Shown one piece after another: positions 26,486 through 34,946 of a stretch of DNA of 64,000 bases (the stretch's first letter is position 1; every line of letters begins with the position of its first letter). The translations under genes were made by a program, and so were the position numbers. Below the pieces are notes generated by a model, which was given only the letters and a program-made list of their open reading frames with translations, ran no database searches and was not told the origin of the DNA. This DNA comes from Pedobacter panaciterrae. GTDB taxonomy: Bacteria; Bacteroidota; Bacteroidia; Sphingobacteriales; Sphingobacteriaceae. Where the stretch lies: the NCBI RefSeq assembly GCF_001636695.1, contig NZ_LGEL01000001.1, positions 33,933-97,932 on the forward strand, in the 5' to 3' direction.

Positions 26486-27181
26486 ATGCCTTCAGAAAAC
26501 ATACTCCATATTGAAAATGTAAGTAAAATATATAAAAGTGCCGGTAAAGAACTTACCGTCCTTAATAACGTCAATTTCTCTGTAGAAGGAGGTTCTACAC
26601 TTGCAATTACGGGCCCATCTGGCAGTGGTAAAACTACGCTTCTGGGGCTTTGCGCAGGACTCGACAGAGCTACTACCGGCTCAGTTAAACTAAATGGCAT
26701 CAAACTGGATGAGCTTTCAGAAGATCAGCGTGCGGCAGTGCGCAATCGTTATATAGGCTTTATATTTCAAAACTTTCAGCTGATGCCAACCCTAACCGCA
26801 CTTGAAAACGTGATGGTACCAATGGAATTGCGCGGAGAAAAAGACATTCGGGCACACGCTATGGATCTTTTAGATAAAGTAGGTCTTGCAGAGCGCTCAC
26901 ATCATTATCCGGTTCAGCTTTCCGGGGGCGAGCAGCAACGTGTTTCACTGGCAAGGGCATTTTCCAATAAACCGGCTATACTCTTTGCCGATGAGCCTAC
27001 AGGTAATCTGGATGCCGAAACCAGCGAAAAAATAGAAAAGCTAATGTTTGAACTGAACAGAGATGCAGGCACTACGCTCATCATAGTTACCCACGATCTG
27101 GAACTGGCTATGCGTACAAACAGGATAATAAAAATAAAAGGTGGCGTAATCATTTCAGACGATCCAAATGCAACAAGATAA
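26486..27181 (+). CDS. ABC transporter ATP-binding protein (YbbA-like)
   Basis: A 231-residue ATPase of the LolD/MacB/YbbA group. Walker A GPSGSGKTTLL (about 43-53), signature LSGGEQQRVSLARAF and Walker B ILFADEPTGNLD are intact, with the H-loop in IIVTHD. It overlaps the permease gene by 14 nt, so the two are translated together. This group powers mechanotransmission-type transport or envelope functions rather than bulk import. The neighbour TesA-like esterase supports the YbbA assignment. Confidence 0.92.
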   Translation: MPSENILHIENVSKIYKSAGKELTVLNNVNFSVEGGSTLAITGPSGSGKTTLLGLCAGLDRATTGSVKLNGIKLDELSEDQRAAVRNRYIGFIFQNFQLMPTLTALENVMVPMELRGEKDIRAHAMDLLDKVGLAERSHHYPVQLSGGEQQRVSLARAFSNKPAILFADEPTGNLDAETSEKIEKLMFELNRDAGTTLIIVTHDLELAMRTNRIIKIKGGVIISDDPNATR

Positions 27182-29708
27182 TCCCGCACTTAAAAGATCC
27201 GTAAACATCGGCTGGCTTTTTAAAATGGCCTGGCGTGATGCCCGTCGCAACAAATCCCGTCTGTTTCTTTTCGTATCATCAATTATTCTGGGAATTGCCG
27301 CCTTAGTAGCTGTTTATTCATTTAGAGATAACATGCAGCGCGATATTGACAATCAGGCCAAAATGCTTACCGGAGCAGACCTGGTAATACAGGCACGCAA
27401 GCCTGTGAGCGCAAAAACACAAGCAGTACTCGATACATTAGGAAATGAAAAAGCATCAGAAAGAAGCTTTGCTTCAATGATCTATTTCCTTAAAAATGAA
27501 GGCAGCAGATTGGTACAGGTACGCGCACTTGAAGGCAATTATCCATTTTATGGAACCATAGAAACTACTCCATTGAGCGCCGCCAGAACCTTTCAGCAAG
27601 ATCGCAGAGCATTGGTTGATAAAACAGTCATGTTACAGTTCAATGCCAAACCCGGCGATTCCATTAAAATTGGTGCACTTAACTTTTTAATAGCAGGAAT
27701 ACTGGATAAGGCACCCGGCCAAACCGGAATATCAGCAACTGTCGCACCCGTAGTTTATATCCCGTTAAAGTACCTTGAACAAACTGGATTAACAAAAATA
27801 GGAAGCAGAATTCAATACAAGTATTACTACAGGTACAATAAACCATCTGCCGTTGCCGGTCAGGTCAAAAAAATACAGCGTTTGCTTGATAAAGAAAACC
27901 TCGACACAGAAACTGTAGAATCTAAAAAGGAAAGCACCGGAAAATCATTCAGAGATGTAAGCAGGTTTCTCGAGCTATCAGGTTTTATTGCCTTGCTATT
28001 GGGATGTATAGGCGTTGGAAGTGCCATTCACGTATATATCGGTGAAAAACTAAACTCCATAGCTACCCTGCGCTGCCTGGGTTTAAAAGCCTGGGAGGCA
28101 TTTTTAATTTACCTCATCCAAATTGTTTTTATTGGATTTATTGGCGCTGTTTTAGGTGCAGCATTAGGTACAGTAATACAGTTTGCATTACCTATAGTGC
28201 TAAAAGATTTTATACCTGTAGAACTTACCATCCAAATTTCATGGCTTGCCATCGGACAAGGGGTGCTGCTAGGCTTAATCATTTCAGTTTTATTTGCCTT
28301 ACCCTCGCTTCTTTCAGTACGTATTATTTCCCCATTAAATGCCATCCGGCATTCGTTCGAGAAATCAAACGATTCCAGAGATCCATTAAAATGGGTTGTG
28401 TATTTACTCATCCTGCTTTTTGTGCTGGCATTTACCAGATTTCAAATGAGCAATTGGATGCAGGCGGCAGTATTTACCGGAAGCATCCTAATCGCATTCC
28501 TTTTACTTTTTGGCTTATCAAGGCTCTTAATGTGGGCAGTAAAAAGGATCATACCAGCTTCTTCCAGTTATTTATGGAGACAGGGATTTGCCAACCTATA
28601 CCGACCAAATAACCAAACCCTGATGCTTACCGTTTCCATAGGCCTATCGGCAGCATTCATCTGTACATTATTTTTTGTACAGGGCATTTTAATAAAAAGA
28701 GTAACCATATCCTCTGCCGCCAATCAGGCAAACATGATACTGTTCGATATTCAGAACGAACAAAAAGACGCAATAGCAAACCTAACCAGAGATTATAAGT
28801 TACCAGTAATGAACCAGGTACCGGTCGTAACCGTTAGAATTGAGAAAATCAATGGAAAAACAGCACTTCAGGATACTACAGGAGATTCTAAACGTGCTTT
28901 TCAGGGAGAGCTTAGGGTAACTTTTCAAGACACGCTTACCTCGGCAGAAAAGGTAACTGAAGGCGTATGGAAAGGCAAAGCAAAACCAGCAGAAAAAGTA
29001 TATGTATCACTTGAAGAAGGCTATGCCAGACATATCCACGTCGGCGTTGGCGACAGTATCGTTTTTAATGTCCAGGGATTACTGATACCTACCGTTGTTG
29101 GCAGTTTAAGGGAAGTGAACTGGGCAAGAATGCAAACCAACTTTAGGGTCGTTTTCCCGACAGGTGTTCTGGAGGATGCCCCGCAGTTTCATGTACTCAT
29201 GACTAGAATTACCTCAAATGACGTTTCGGCCAATTTCCAAAGTGCTGTTGTAAGACAATTCCCCAACGTATCTGTAATAGATTTAGGACTTATATTAAAA
29301 ACCCTGGATGAGCTATTATCAAAAATAAGTTTTGTAATACAATTTATGGCTGCTTTTAGCATGGCAACCGGCTGGATAGTACTAATTTCTGCTGTATTAA
29401 CAAGCAGAGGCCAGCGGTTAAGAGAAAGTGTATTACTCAGAACCTTAGGAGCAAGCCGAAAACAAATTCTTGTAATTACAGCTATAGAGTACTTATTTCT
29501 AGGGGCTTTCTCTGCCGGAGCAGGTATAATTCTTGCCCTTGCTGGCAGCTGGCTGCTCGCTGTATTTAGTTTCGATACCAGCTTTACTCCTGCACTGTTA
29601 CCGATATTATTGTTGTTTATCTTAATCTGCTTTCTGGTTGTACTAACCGGTGTACTGAGCAGCAGGAAAGTATTAAACACGCCACCTTTAGCAGTATTAA
29701 ACTCTTAA
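27168..29708 (+). CDS. ABC transporter permease (YbbP-like, FtsX/MacB fold)
   Basis: This 846-residue permease has an N-terminal helix (FLFVSSIILGIAALVAVYSF), a periplasmic domain, a first set of three helices (about 265-385), a further pair and second periplasmic domain, and a C-terminal FtsX domain with three helices (about 720-840). The double FtsX arrangement with long periplasmic domains is that of YbbP. The motif RTLGASRKQIL in the C-terminal domain is the usual FtsX coupling segment. It works with the ATPase encoded just before it. The natural substrate is not established. Confidence 0.88.
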   Translation: MQQDNPALKRSVNIGWLFKMAWRDARRNKSRLFLFVSSIILGIAALVAVYSFRDNMQRDIDNQAKMLTGADLVIQARKPVSAKTQAVLDTLGNEKASERSFASMIYFLKNEGSRLVQVRALEGNYPFYGTIETTPLSAARTFQQDRRALVDKTVMLQFNAKPGDSIKIGALNFLIAGILDKAPGQTGISATVAPVVYIPLKYLEQTGLTKIGSRIQYKYYYRYNKPSAVAGQVKKIQRLLDKENLDTETVESKKESTGKSFRDVSRFLELSGFIALLLGCIGVGSAIHVYIGEKLNSIATLRCLGLKAWEAFLIYLIQIVFIGFIGAVLGAALGTVIQFALPIVLKDFIPVELTIQISWLAIGQGVLLGLIISVLFALPSLLSVRIISPLNAIRHSFEKSNDSRDPLKWVVYLLILLFVLAFTRFQMSNWMQAAVFTGSILIAFLLLFGLSRLLMWAVKRIIPASSSYLWRQGFANLYRPNNQTLMLTVSIGLSAAFICTLFFVQGILIKRVTISSAANQANMILFDIQNEQKDAIANLTRDYKLPVMNQVPVVTVRIEKINGKTALQDTTGDSKRAFQGELRVTFQDTLTSAEKVTEGVWKGKAKPAEKVYVSLEEGYARHIHVGVGDSIVFNVQGLLIPTVVGSLREVNWARMQTNFRVVFPTGVLEDAPQFHVLMTRITSNDVSANFQSAVVRQFPNVSVIDLGLILKTLDELLSKISFVIQFMAAFSMATGWIVLISAVLTSRGQRLRESVLLRTLGASRKQILVITAIEYLFLGAFSAGAGIILALAGSWLLAVFSFDTSFTPALLPILLLFILICFLVVLTGVLSSRKVLNTPPLAVLNS

Positions 29709-29816
29709 ACTACAATTGATGATAATTTATTCAAAAATATACAACACACATCCATCCAAAAAGCTATTTTTGCGCCCCAAAAGGATTGTCAAGGTATCTC
29801 GTCATTTGTTTGTTAT

Positions 29817-29892
29817 CTCGTCATCTCGACGATAGGAGAGATCTCTTGAATAGTATAGGGCAAGAGATCTCTCCTATCGTCGAGATGACGAG
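29817..29892. repeat. Palindromic intergenic element, copy 1
   Basis: Two perfect 32-bp inverted arms (29817-29848 and 29861-29892) with a 12-nt centre. The arm contains CGTCATCTCGACGATAGGAG and ends AGATCTCTTG. Two shorter fragments, TATCTCGTCAT, lie at 29796-29806 and at the start of the left arm. Related copies are at 34740-34816 and 55471-55564. Confidence 0.9.
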
Positions 29893-29972
29893 CGGGATGA
29901 TGATATTATGATATGACTAATTGATATGACGATATGAATAATAAACATACTTTTTTCGGCACCCAACAACAC

Positions 29973-29980
29973 TAACTTTG
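29973..29980 (+). promoter_or_regulatory. -7 box next to the CDF start codon
   Basis: TAACTTTG ends only 2 nt before the ATG at 29983, so transcription from it would start at or inside the start codon. Confidence 0.4.
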
Positions 29981-29982
29981 CA

Positions 29983-30870
29983 ATGGAATTATTATCAAAA
30001 AACCCATCTAAAGAAGCCATACGAACCACTCAGCTAGGTATTATTATCAGCATAGCTTTAATATTTGTAAAGGGAATTTCAGGATATCTTGGTCATTCTT
30101 ATGCACTTATTGCTGATGCAACCGAATCAGGTGCAGATGTGGTTAGTTCAGGATTATTATGGCTGGCACTTATATATGCTCAGCGCCCTGCCGATCAGGG
30201 ACATCCCTATGGACATGGCAAGGCTGAACCTATTGCTGCTGTATTGATAGGGTTATTTTTAATTGCCGCTGCAGCGTGGATTGGCTATCACTCCATATAC
30301 TATATCAGAACACCCCACGGATTACCTAAAAGCTATACCCTAATCGTATTGCTGGTGGTAATTCTGTCTAAAGAACTTTTATTCCGCTATGTACTCAAAG
30401 TAGGGAAACGATTAAATAGCCAGGCCGTAAAAGCAGATGCTTATCATCACCGAAGCGATGCAATTACCTCAATAGCAGCATTTATAGGAATTGTTATAGC
30501 TCTTGTATTGGGTAAAGGCTATGAGGGAGCAGACGACTGGGCTGCATTAATGGCTTGCGTATTCATCATTTACAATGCCATAAAGATCATTCGCCCTGCA
30601 TTTTCAGAGATTATGGATGCTGCACCATCACCAGAATTCATAGCAGAAATTAAGGAGATAGCTTCCCTGCACGAAGAAGTGAAAGAAGTAGAAAAATGTT
30701 ATGTCAGAAAAATGGGATTACAGTATTATGTAGATATGCACATAGAAGTAGATGGAACCATTGATGTATTTACTGCTCACCAGGTAGCCCATCAGGTTAA
30801 AGATGAACTACTGGCCTCAGATTTAAGTATTAAAGATGTAATTATACACGTAGAGCCACATTTGGCGTAA
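29983..30870 (+). CDS. Cation diffusion facilitator family transporter
   Basis: This 295-residue inner-membrane protein exports divalent metal ions such as Zn, Fe, Co or Mn in exchange for protons. It has six predicted helices. The second helix carries LIADATESGADVVSSGL, the third region HPYGHGKAEP is the cytoplasmic His-rich motif, and the fifth helix has KADAYHHRSDAITS with the metal-site His and Asp. The C-terminal cytoplasmic domain (about 210-295) follows the usual fold and ends DVIIHVEPHLA. It overlaps the convergent rpiA gene by 29 nt at the 3' ends. Confidence 0.93.
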   Translation: MELLSKNPSKEAIRTTQLGIIISIALIFVKGISGYLGHSYALIADATESGADVVSSGLLWLALIYAQRPADQGHPYGHGKAEPIAAVLIGLFLIAAAAWIGYHSIYYIRTPHGLPKSYTLIVLLVVILSKELLFRYVLKVGKRLNSQAVKADAYHHRSDAITSIAAFIGIVIALVLGKGYEGADDWAALMACVFIIYNAIKIIRPAFSEIMDAAPSPEFIAEIKEIASLHEEVKEVEKCYVRKMGLQYYVDMHIEVDGTIDVFTAHQVAHQVKDELLASDLSIKDVIIHVEPHLA

Positions 30871-31543
30871 TTATTTTAACACCATTTTTCCCTGCTATTA
30901 TTGCTTTTTTGGCCATTCCATAAAATAAGGAATGTTCTACAACACCGGGTATCATTTTAATTTGAATGTTAAGCCTTTCCAGGTCCGGTAATTCTGCAAA
31001 GTGAACATCAGCCAGCAAATTTCCATTATCTGAAATAACCGCGCCATCCTTTTGAGTACTCATACGAAGCTTTATGGCCGCTCCGGGAAATTCAAACGAC
31101 AATCTTCCCAATACCATTTGCAAAGCCTGGGGCAATATCTCCAGCACCAATGGATAAGTAGCGTCCAGTTTTGTAACAAATTTCCCCTCATCTCCTATCA
31201 ATATAAAATCCGCCGCCATCGAAGCCAGTATTTTTTCGGTGGTATGAACACCTCCTCCACTTTTTAAAGCATTCAATCCCTCATCAAACTGATCACAGCC
31301 ATCAAAATAAACATCTATTTTTTTAAGTAATGATGGCGATTGTACTTTCAATCCGCTTTGCTGCAAATAAGAAGTAGTTTTAAATGACGAAGAGGTAAAA
31401 GTAACATCTGCAGCCAAACCCGCATCCTGCTTAACCATATCTATTAAATGAGCTACCGTTGTTCCAGCACCCAAACCAATAATTTCCCCGGTTTTAATGA
31501 AAGGCAAGGCAGCCTTTGCCGCCTCTATTTTATAATCGATCAT
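30842..31543 (-). CDS. rpiA: Ribose-5-phosphate isomerase A
   Basis: This 233-residue cytoplasmic enzyme interconverts ribose 5-phosphate and ribulose 5-phosphate in the pentose phosphate pathway. Motifs in order: GLGAGTTVAHL (phosphate binding), TSSSFKTTSYLQQSG, DVYFDGCDQFDEGLNALKSG and GGGVHTTEKILA with the catalytic acidic and Lys residues. Length and domain order fit RpiA. Its 3' end overlaps the CDF gene by 29 nt in antiparallel orientation. Confidence 0.92.
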   Translation of the reverse strand: MIDYKIEAAKAALPFIKTGEIIGLGAGTTVAHLIDMVKQDAGLAADVTFTSSSFKTTSYLQQSGLKVQSPSLLKKIDVYFDGCDQFDEGLNALKSGGGVHTTEKILASMAADFILIGDEGKFVTKLDATYPLVLEILPQALQMVLGRLSFEFPGAAIKLRMSTQKDGAVISDNGNLLADVHFAELPDLERLNIQIKMIPGVVEHSLFYGMAKKAIIAGKNGVKIITPNVALRV

Positions 31544-31580
31544 GCCGGCAATTTAGAAATTAATAAGAATTATCTCTACC

Positions 31581-32756
31581 TTGTTTTCAAAAATTGACTC
31601 ACAGACTATGAGAAAACCAGCCTGCTTAAAACATTTTCTTACAGCAATTTTGATTATATGTGCCAGTGCATATAGTTTCGCACAAACCGCCAAAGCTGAG
31701 GCTGAGTTAAAAGACATCATGAAAAAACAGGATGTCGTAGGACTCTCAGTTGCTGTGGTAAAAAATGGCGACATCATCTATACACATTCATTTGGTCTCA
31801 AAAACATTGAGAACAACACCCCGCTTACCGATAAAGACATCTTCAGGATAGCATCAATTTCAAAATCCTTCTCTGCCACCTCTATTATGCAACTTGCAGA
31901 AGCCGGAAAGCTCTCTTTAAATGATGATTTCAGTAAGCTGATAGGCTTCAAAGTAAGGAATCCTAAATACCCAGAAACAGTTATCACCCTCAAAATGGTA
32001 CTCTCACATACCTCCAGCATAAATGATAGTCAGGGTTACTTTAACCTGGATGTTATCAACCCTGAAAAAGGCTCTAATTGGGCAAAATGCTATAATGATT
32101 ATGAACCCGGAAAAGGATATAGATACTGCAACCTGAATTTCAACATGGTTGGTGCAGTAATAGAAAAGCTGTCCGGAGAAAGATTTGACCAATATGTAAA
32201 ACACCATATACTGGATCCATTAAAACTGTATGGAGGATATTGTGTAGACTCACTAGACAACAAACTATTTACAACCTTATACGAATACGATTCCATTTCA
32301 AAAACCTTTACTGCAGATCCTTCAGCTTACGCACCACGCAGAGAAGAGATAAAAAACTATGTAATGGGATACAGTACTCCCGCATTTTCCCCTACCGGAG
32401 GGATGAAGATATCGGCCACCGATCTTGCAAAATACATGACCATGCATATGAACCAGGGCAAGTATAAAGGAGTAAAAATTATCTCAAAAAAGAGTGCTAA
32501 ATTAATGCAGACAAAGATCTCTGAAGAAGAAGGCTATGGATTGGCAATGACAAATGTTGACAACCTTATTCCCGGAAAGCAAATGACGGGCCATACCGGC
32601 TCTGCCTATGGCCTTTACAGTGCCATGTTTTTCCAACCAAAGGAAAAGTTCGGGATTGTTGTTATCACAAATGGCTCAAATTCAGCTTACACCAATGGTT
32701 TCAACACCATATTACTGGAAAGCATCAATTGCCTATATAATAATTTCATTAAATAA
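31581..32756 (+). CDS. Serine beta-lactamase-like hydrolase (class C/DD-peptidase fold), secreted
   Basis: This 391-residue protein has a signal peptide ending ASAYSFAQ. The catalytic SxxK motif is ASISKSFS (Ser 92, Lys 95), the second motif is YRYCNLNF (Tyr 182, Asn 184) and the third is GHTGSAYG. These define the beta-lactamase family PF00144, which includes esterases, D-aminopeptidases and DD-carboxypeptidases as well as AmpC; no feature argues for real antibiotic hydrolysis. A second ATG at 31608 would give a more typical signal peptide. The gene starts only 37 nt from the divergent rpiA. Confidence 0.88.
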   Translation: MFSKIDSQTMRKPACLKHFLTAILIICASAYSFAQTAKAEAELKDIMKKQDVVGLSVAVVKNGDIIYTHSFGLKNIENNTPLTDKDIFRIASISKSFSATSIMQLAEAGKLSLNDDFSKLIGFKVRNPKYPETVITLKMVLSHTSSINDSQGYFNLDVINPEKGSNWAKCYNDYEPGKGYRYCNLNFNMVGAVIEKLSGERFDQYVKHHILDPLKLYGGYCVDSLDNKLFTTLYEYDSISKTFTADPSAYAPRREEIKNYVMGYSTPAFSPTGGMKISATDLAKYMTMHMNQGKYKGVKIISKKSAKLMQTKISEEEGYGLAMTNVDNLIPGKQMTGHTGSAYGLYSAMFFQPKEKFGIVVITNGSNSAYTNGFNTILLESINCLYNNFIK

Positions 32757-32767
32757 ACACAGAACAG

Positions 32768-33679
32768 CTATAGCCCGGATGACACACCCAAACGGATATA
32801 ACTATACTTATTCTGGTAATAAATATTGTACGGATCCTCGCCATAATACCCAACAGCCGCCATTAAAAACACATTATTCATAAAGGGAAAACTGTAATTA
32901 AATGAAGATTCTACATTAAGACGTTTCTTTAAAGCAAAAGCTCCGTATTCCTGCATTGCATTTACCGCATAATTTACCCCAACATCAGCACGCCAGTTCT
33001 CTTTCTGTTTAACGTACCTGCGAAGCGAAAAATCATAAAGTACTCTTGTAAATCCATAATCATTTTTAAGTGCCTTTTCGTAATTAAACCATTTGTGCCA
33101 TTCAAAGCCCCCGTAATGATTTAACGAATAAGAAATATCATTTAATGACCTGGTTTTTGTTCCGGAATTATACCCAATCGTAAGATAATTAGTGCTAAAA
33201 TTACCATTTATAGTATTAATTGTGCCATCGCTATTTAATGCTTCGCCATCTTGTCCGTTTGAATGATGAGTGAATTTTAATGTCGCATATTTATAATTAT
33301 TAACGGATTTACTGAGCCTGAAATATAAAGTCCCTCCCAGTTTTAAACTTGGAGTTCTTACCCCAGAGGATCTTTCATCAATTACCTTGACCGTAAAATC
33401 AGGCACTATAGCAAATGCTATAGGTGATTCAGGTATTGCAAGTATCATGTATGTTTTGGTAACCCTGCCATTTATAATGTACTTTACCGGACCGGTAAGC
33501 TCACCCCTTGGCGAGATGTACGACAAATCTGCATTTTCTTTATAAATATCGCTATACTCCCTGTTATACAAATACCTTAGCGTAACCAAAGAATCCTTTA
33601 CCTCCGAATTAACAGTCTGCGAAATGACTGTATTAATACCTGTGAAATAAAAAGCAATAATCAGACAAAATAGTTTCAT
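32768..33679 (-). CDS. Outer-membrane beta-barrel, possibly phospholipase A (PldA-like)
   Basis: This 303-residue protein has a signal peptide ending NTVISQ and a beta-barrel pattern ending in an aromatic-containing strand (YSYIRLGVSSGL). Residues 136-142 read FTHHSNG, which fits the HxSNG catalytic motif of outer-membrane phospholipase A (His 138, Ser 140). A following Asn in FSTNYLTIGY (about 164) could be the third active-site residue, but the spacing is about 12 residues longer than in E. coli PldA. If correct, the enzyme hydrolyses phospholipids in the outer leaflet. Otherwise it is simply a barrel protein. It converges on the serine hydrolase gene. Confidence 0.55.
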   Translation of the reverse strand: MKLFCLIIAFYFTGINTVISQTVNSEVKDSLVTLRYLYNREYSDIYKENADLSYISPRGELTGPVKYIINGRVTKTYMILAIPESPIAFAIVPDFTVKVIDERSSGVRTPSLKLGGTLYFRLSKSVNNYKYATLKFTHHSNGQDGEALNSDGTINTINGNFSTNYLTIGYNSGTKTRSLNDISYSLNHYGGFEWHKWFNYEKALKNDYGFTRVLYDFSLRRYVKQKENWRADVGVNYAVNAMQEYGAFALKKRLNVESSFNYSFPFMNNVFLMAAVGYYGEDPYNIYYQNKYSYIRLGVSSGL

Positions 33680-33744
33680 GGAGTTATTATTTGAACATAT
33701 ACGTTACAACAACTACAACAGTTTACATTCTTTAGAGTTTTTAA

Positions 33745-33774
33745 TTACATCAGTGCCTCAGGCACATAATGTAA
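33745..33774. promoter_or_regulatory. Nested palindrome between divergent genes
   Basis: GTGCC, TCA, GGCAC (33753-33765) lies inside an outer pair TTACAT (33745-33750) and ATGTAA (33769-33774). It is placed midway between the divergent PldA-like and DUF1080 genes, so it may be an operator. Confidence 0.35.
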
Positions 33775-33850
33775 AGTATTTGATAATTTTAAAGTACAGC
33801 CTCAATTATTTAAGCTAATTCTTATATTAGCGTACTCAAAATAAGAACTC

Positions 33851-34567
33851 ATGAAAAGAAAATTAATCGTTTTAGCAGCCTGTGCACTCTTCTTTAGCAG
33901 CGCAATGGCTCAAACACCTAATACGCTCTCAAAAGAAGAAAAAAAGGCAGGCTGGAAATTATTATTTGACGGGAAAACTACAAAAGGCTGGCATACTTAT
34001 CTTAAAAAAGAAGTGGGCGCAAAATGGCAGGTAAAAGATGGAGCAATAATTTTTGATCCTACCCAAACTACCGGTGGAGGCGATCTTGTTACTGATGGAA
34101 TATACGAAAACTATGAGCTTAACCTGGAATGGAAAATCTCTAAAGGTGGAAACAGCGGAATCATATTTGATATTCAGGAAGACCCAAAATATGGCGCTAC
34201 CTATCTAACTGGTCCTGAAATGCAAGTATTAGATAACATTGATGCAAGTGACAACAAAAAACAAAATCACCTTGCAGGATGTCTTTACGACATGGCTGGA
34301 GATTCTACAGTTTCTAAACCAGCACCAGTTGGTGAATGGAATAAAGTTAGATTAATCCAGGATAAAGGACATCTTACTTTCTGGTTAAACGGTATCAAAA
34401 CATTTGAAGGTCAGATCGGAAGTGAAGAGTGGAAAGCTATGATAGCTAACAGCAAATTTAGAAACAAAGAATTCGCAGACTTTGCTAAAGTTGCAAAAGG
34501 TAAAATCGCTTTACAAGAACACCCGGGTTCTAGCCAGTGGAGAAACATCAAAATCCGTACTTTATAA
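33851..34567 (+). CDS. DUF1080 (3-keto-disaccharide hydrolase-type) secreted protein
   Basis: This 238-residue protein has a signal peptide ending SSAMAQ. It carries a single DUF1080 jelly-roll domain: WKLLFDGKTTKGWHTYLKK, then LVTDGIYENYELNLEWKIS, GGNSGIIFDIQED, GPEMQVLDN and the C-terminal IALQEHPGSSQWRNIKIR. The family has concanavalin-like structure; some members were shown to cleave 3-keto sugars, others bind carbohydrates. The active role here is unknown. A strong terminator follows. Confidence 0.9.
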   Translation: MKRKLIVLAACALFFSSAMAQTPNTLSKEEKKAGWKLLFDGKTTKGWHTYLKKEVGAKWQVKDGAIIFDPTQTTGGGDLVTDGIYENYELNLEWKISKGGNSGIIFDIQEDPKYGATYLTGPEMQVLDNIDASDNKKQNHLAGCLYDMAGDSTVSKPAPVGEWNKVRLIQDKGHLTFWLNGIKTFEGQIGSEEWKAMIANSKFRNKEFADFAKVAKGKIALQEHPGSSQWRNIKIRTL

Positions 34568-34597
34568 TTCTATATAAAGCGGTTATTTATAACAACT

Positions 34598-34636
34598 AAA
34601 AAAAGAGGCTGATCATAATGATCAGCCTCTTTTTTT
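34598..34636 (+). terminator. Rho-independent terminator of the DUF1080 gene
   Basis: Perfect 19-bp arms (34598-34616 and 34618-34636, core GAGGCTGATCAT) end in seven Ts on the + strand; because of the A tract on the left it could also act on the minus strand. Confidence 0.85.
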
Positions 34637-34682
34637 AGCTTCTTTATTCTGAGAACCTGGGGCATTGCTATCTCGTCATCTA

Positions 34683-34866
34683 TGTTAAGGTTGTCGTCAT
34701 CTGGAATAAAGCTGTCGTCATCTCTGCTCTGTTAAGGTTGTCGTCATTTCGACGATAGGAGAGATCTATTGAATCGACCATGACCAAGAGATCTCTCCTA
34801 CCGTCGAGATGACGACAGCTTTATTCCAGATGACGACAACCTTAACAGAGCAGAGATGACTACAGC
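34683..34866. repeat. Composite palindromic element, copy 2
   Basis: The core is a 28-bp inverted repeat (34740-34767 with 34789-34816, two mismatches) of the same family as the elements at 29817 and 55471. Around it, 34683-34724 is a perfect 42-bp inverted copy of 34806-34847, and 34711-34747 matches 34830-34866 inverted with one mismatch. The two outer pairings overlap, so they are alternatives. The block TTAAGGTTGTCGTCAT occurs twice on the left and once inverted on the right, which points to internal duplication. Confidence 0.88.
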
Positions 34867-34946
34867 TTCACTCCAGACCACGAAAACTTTAAACGTCTGT
34901 CGTTCGTAATTTATTTCAGAATCTCTTTTGAACTCGTTCTTATACC

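Noticed and set aside
29189-29680. 163-codon minus-strand frame inside the YbbP-like permease gene
   Set aside because: The permease frame has clear FtsX motifs over the same bases; the opposite frame has no promoter or recognisable domain.
29817-29892. CRISPR repeat
   Set aside because: The palindrome is a single inverted pair, not a series of direct repeats with regular spacers, and no cas gene is present.
31581-32756. True beta-lactamase resistance gene
   Set aside because: The motifs are those of the broad PF00144 family; nothing specific to AmpC enzymes was found.
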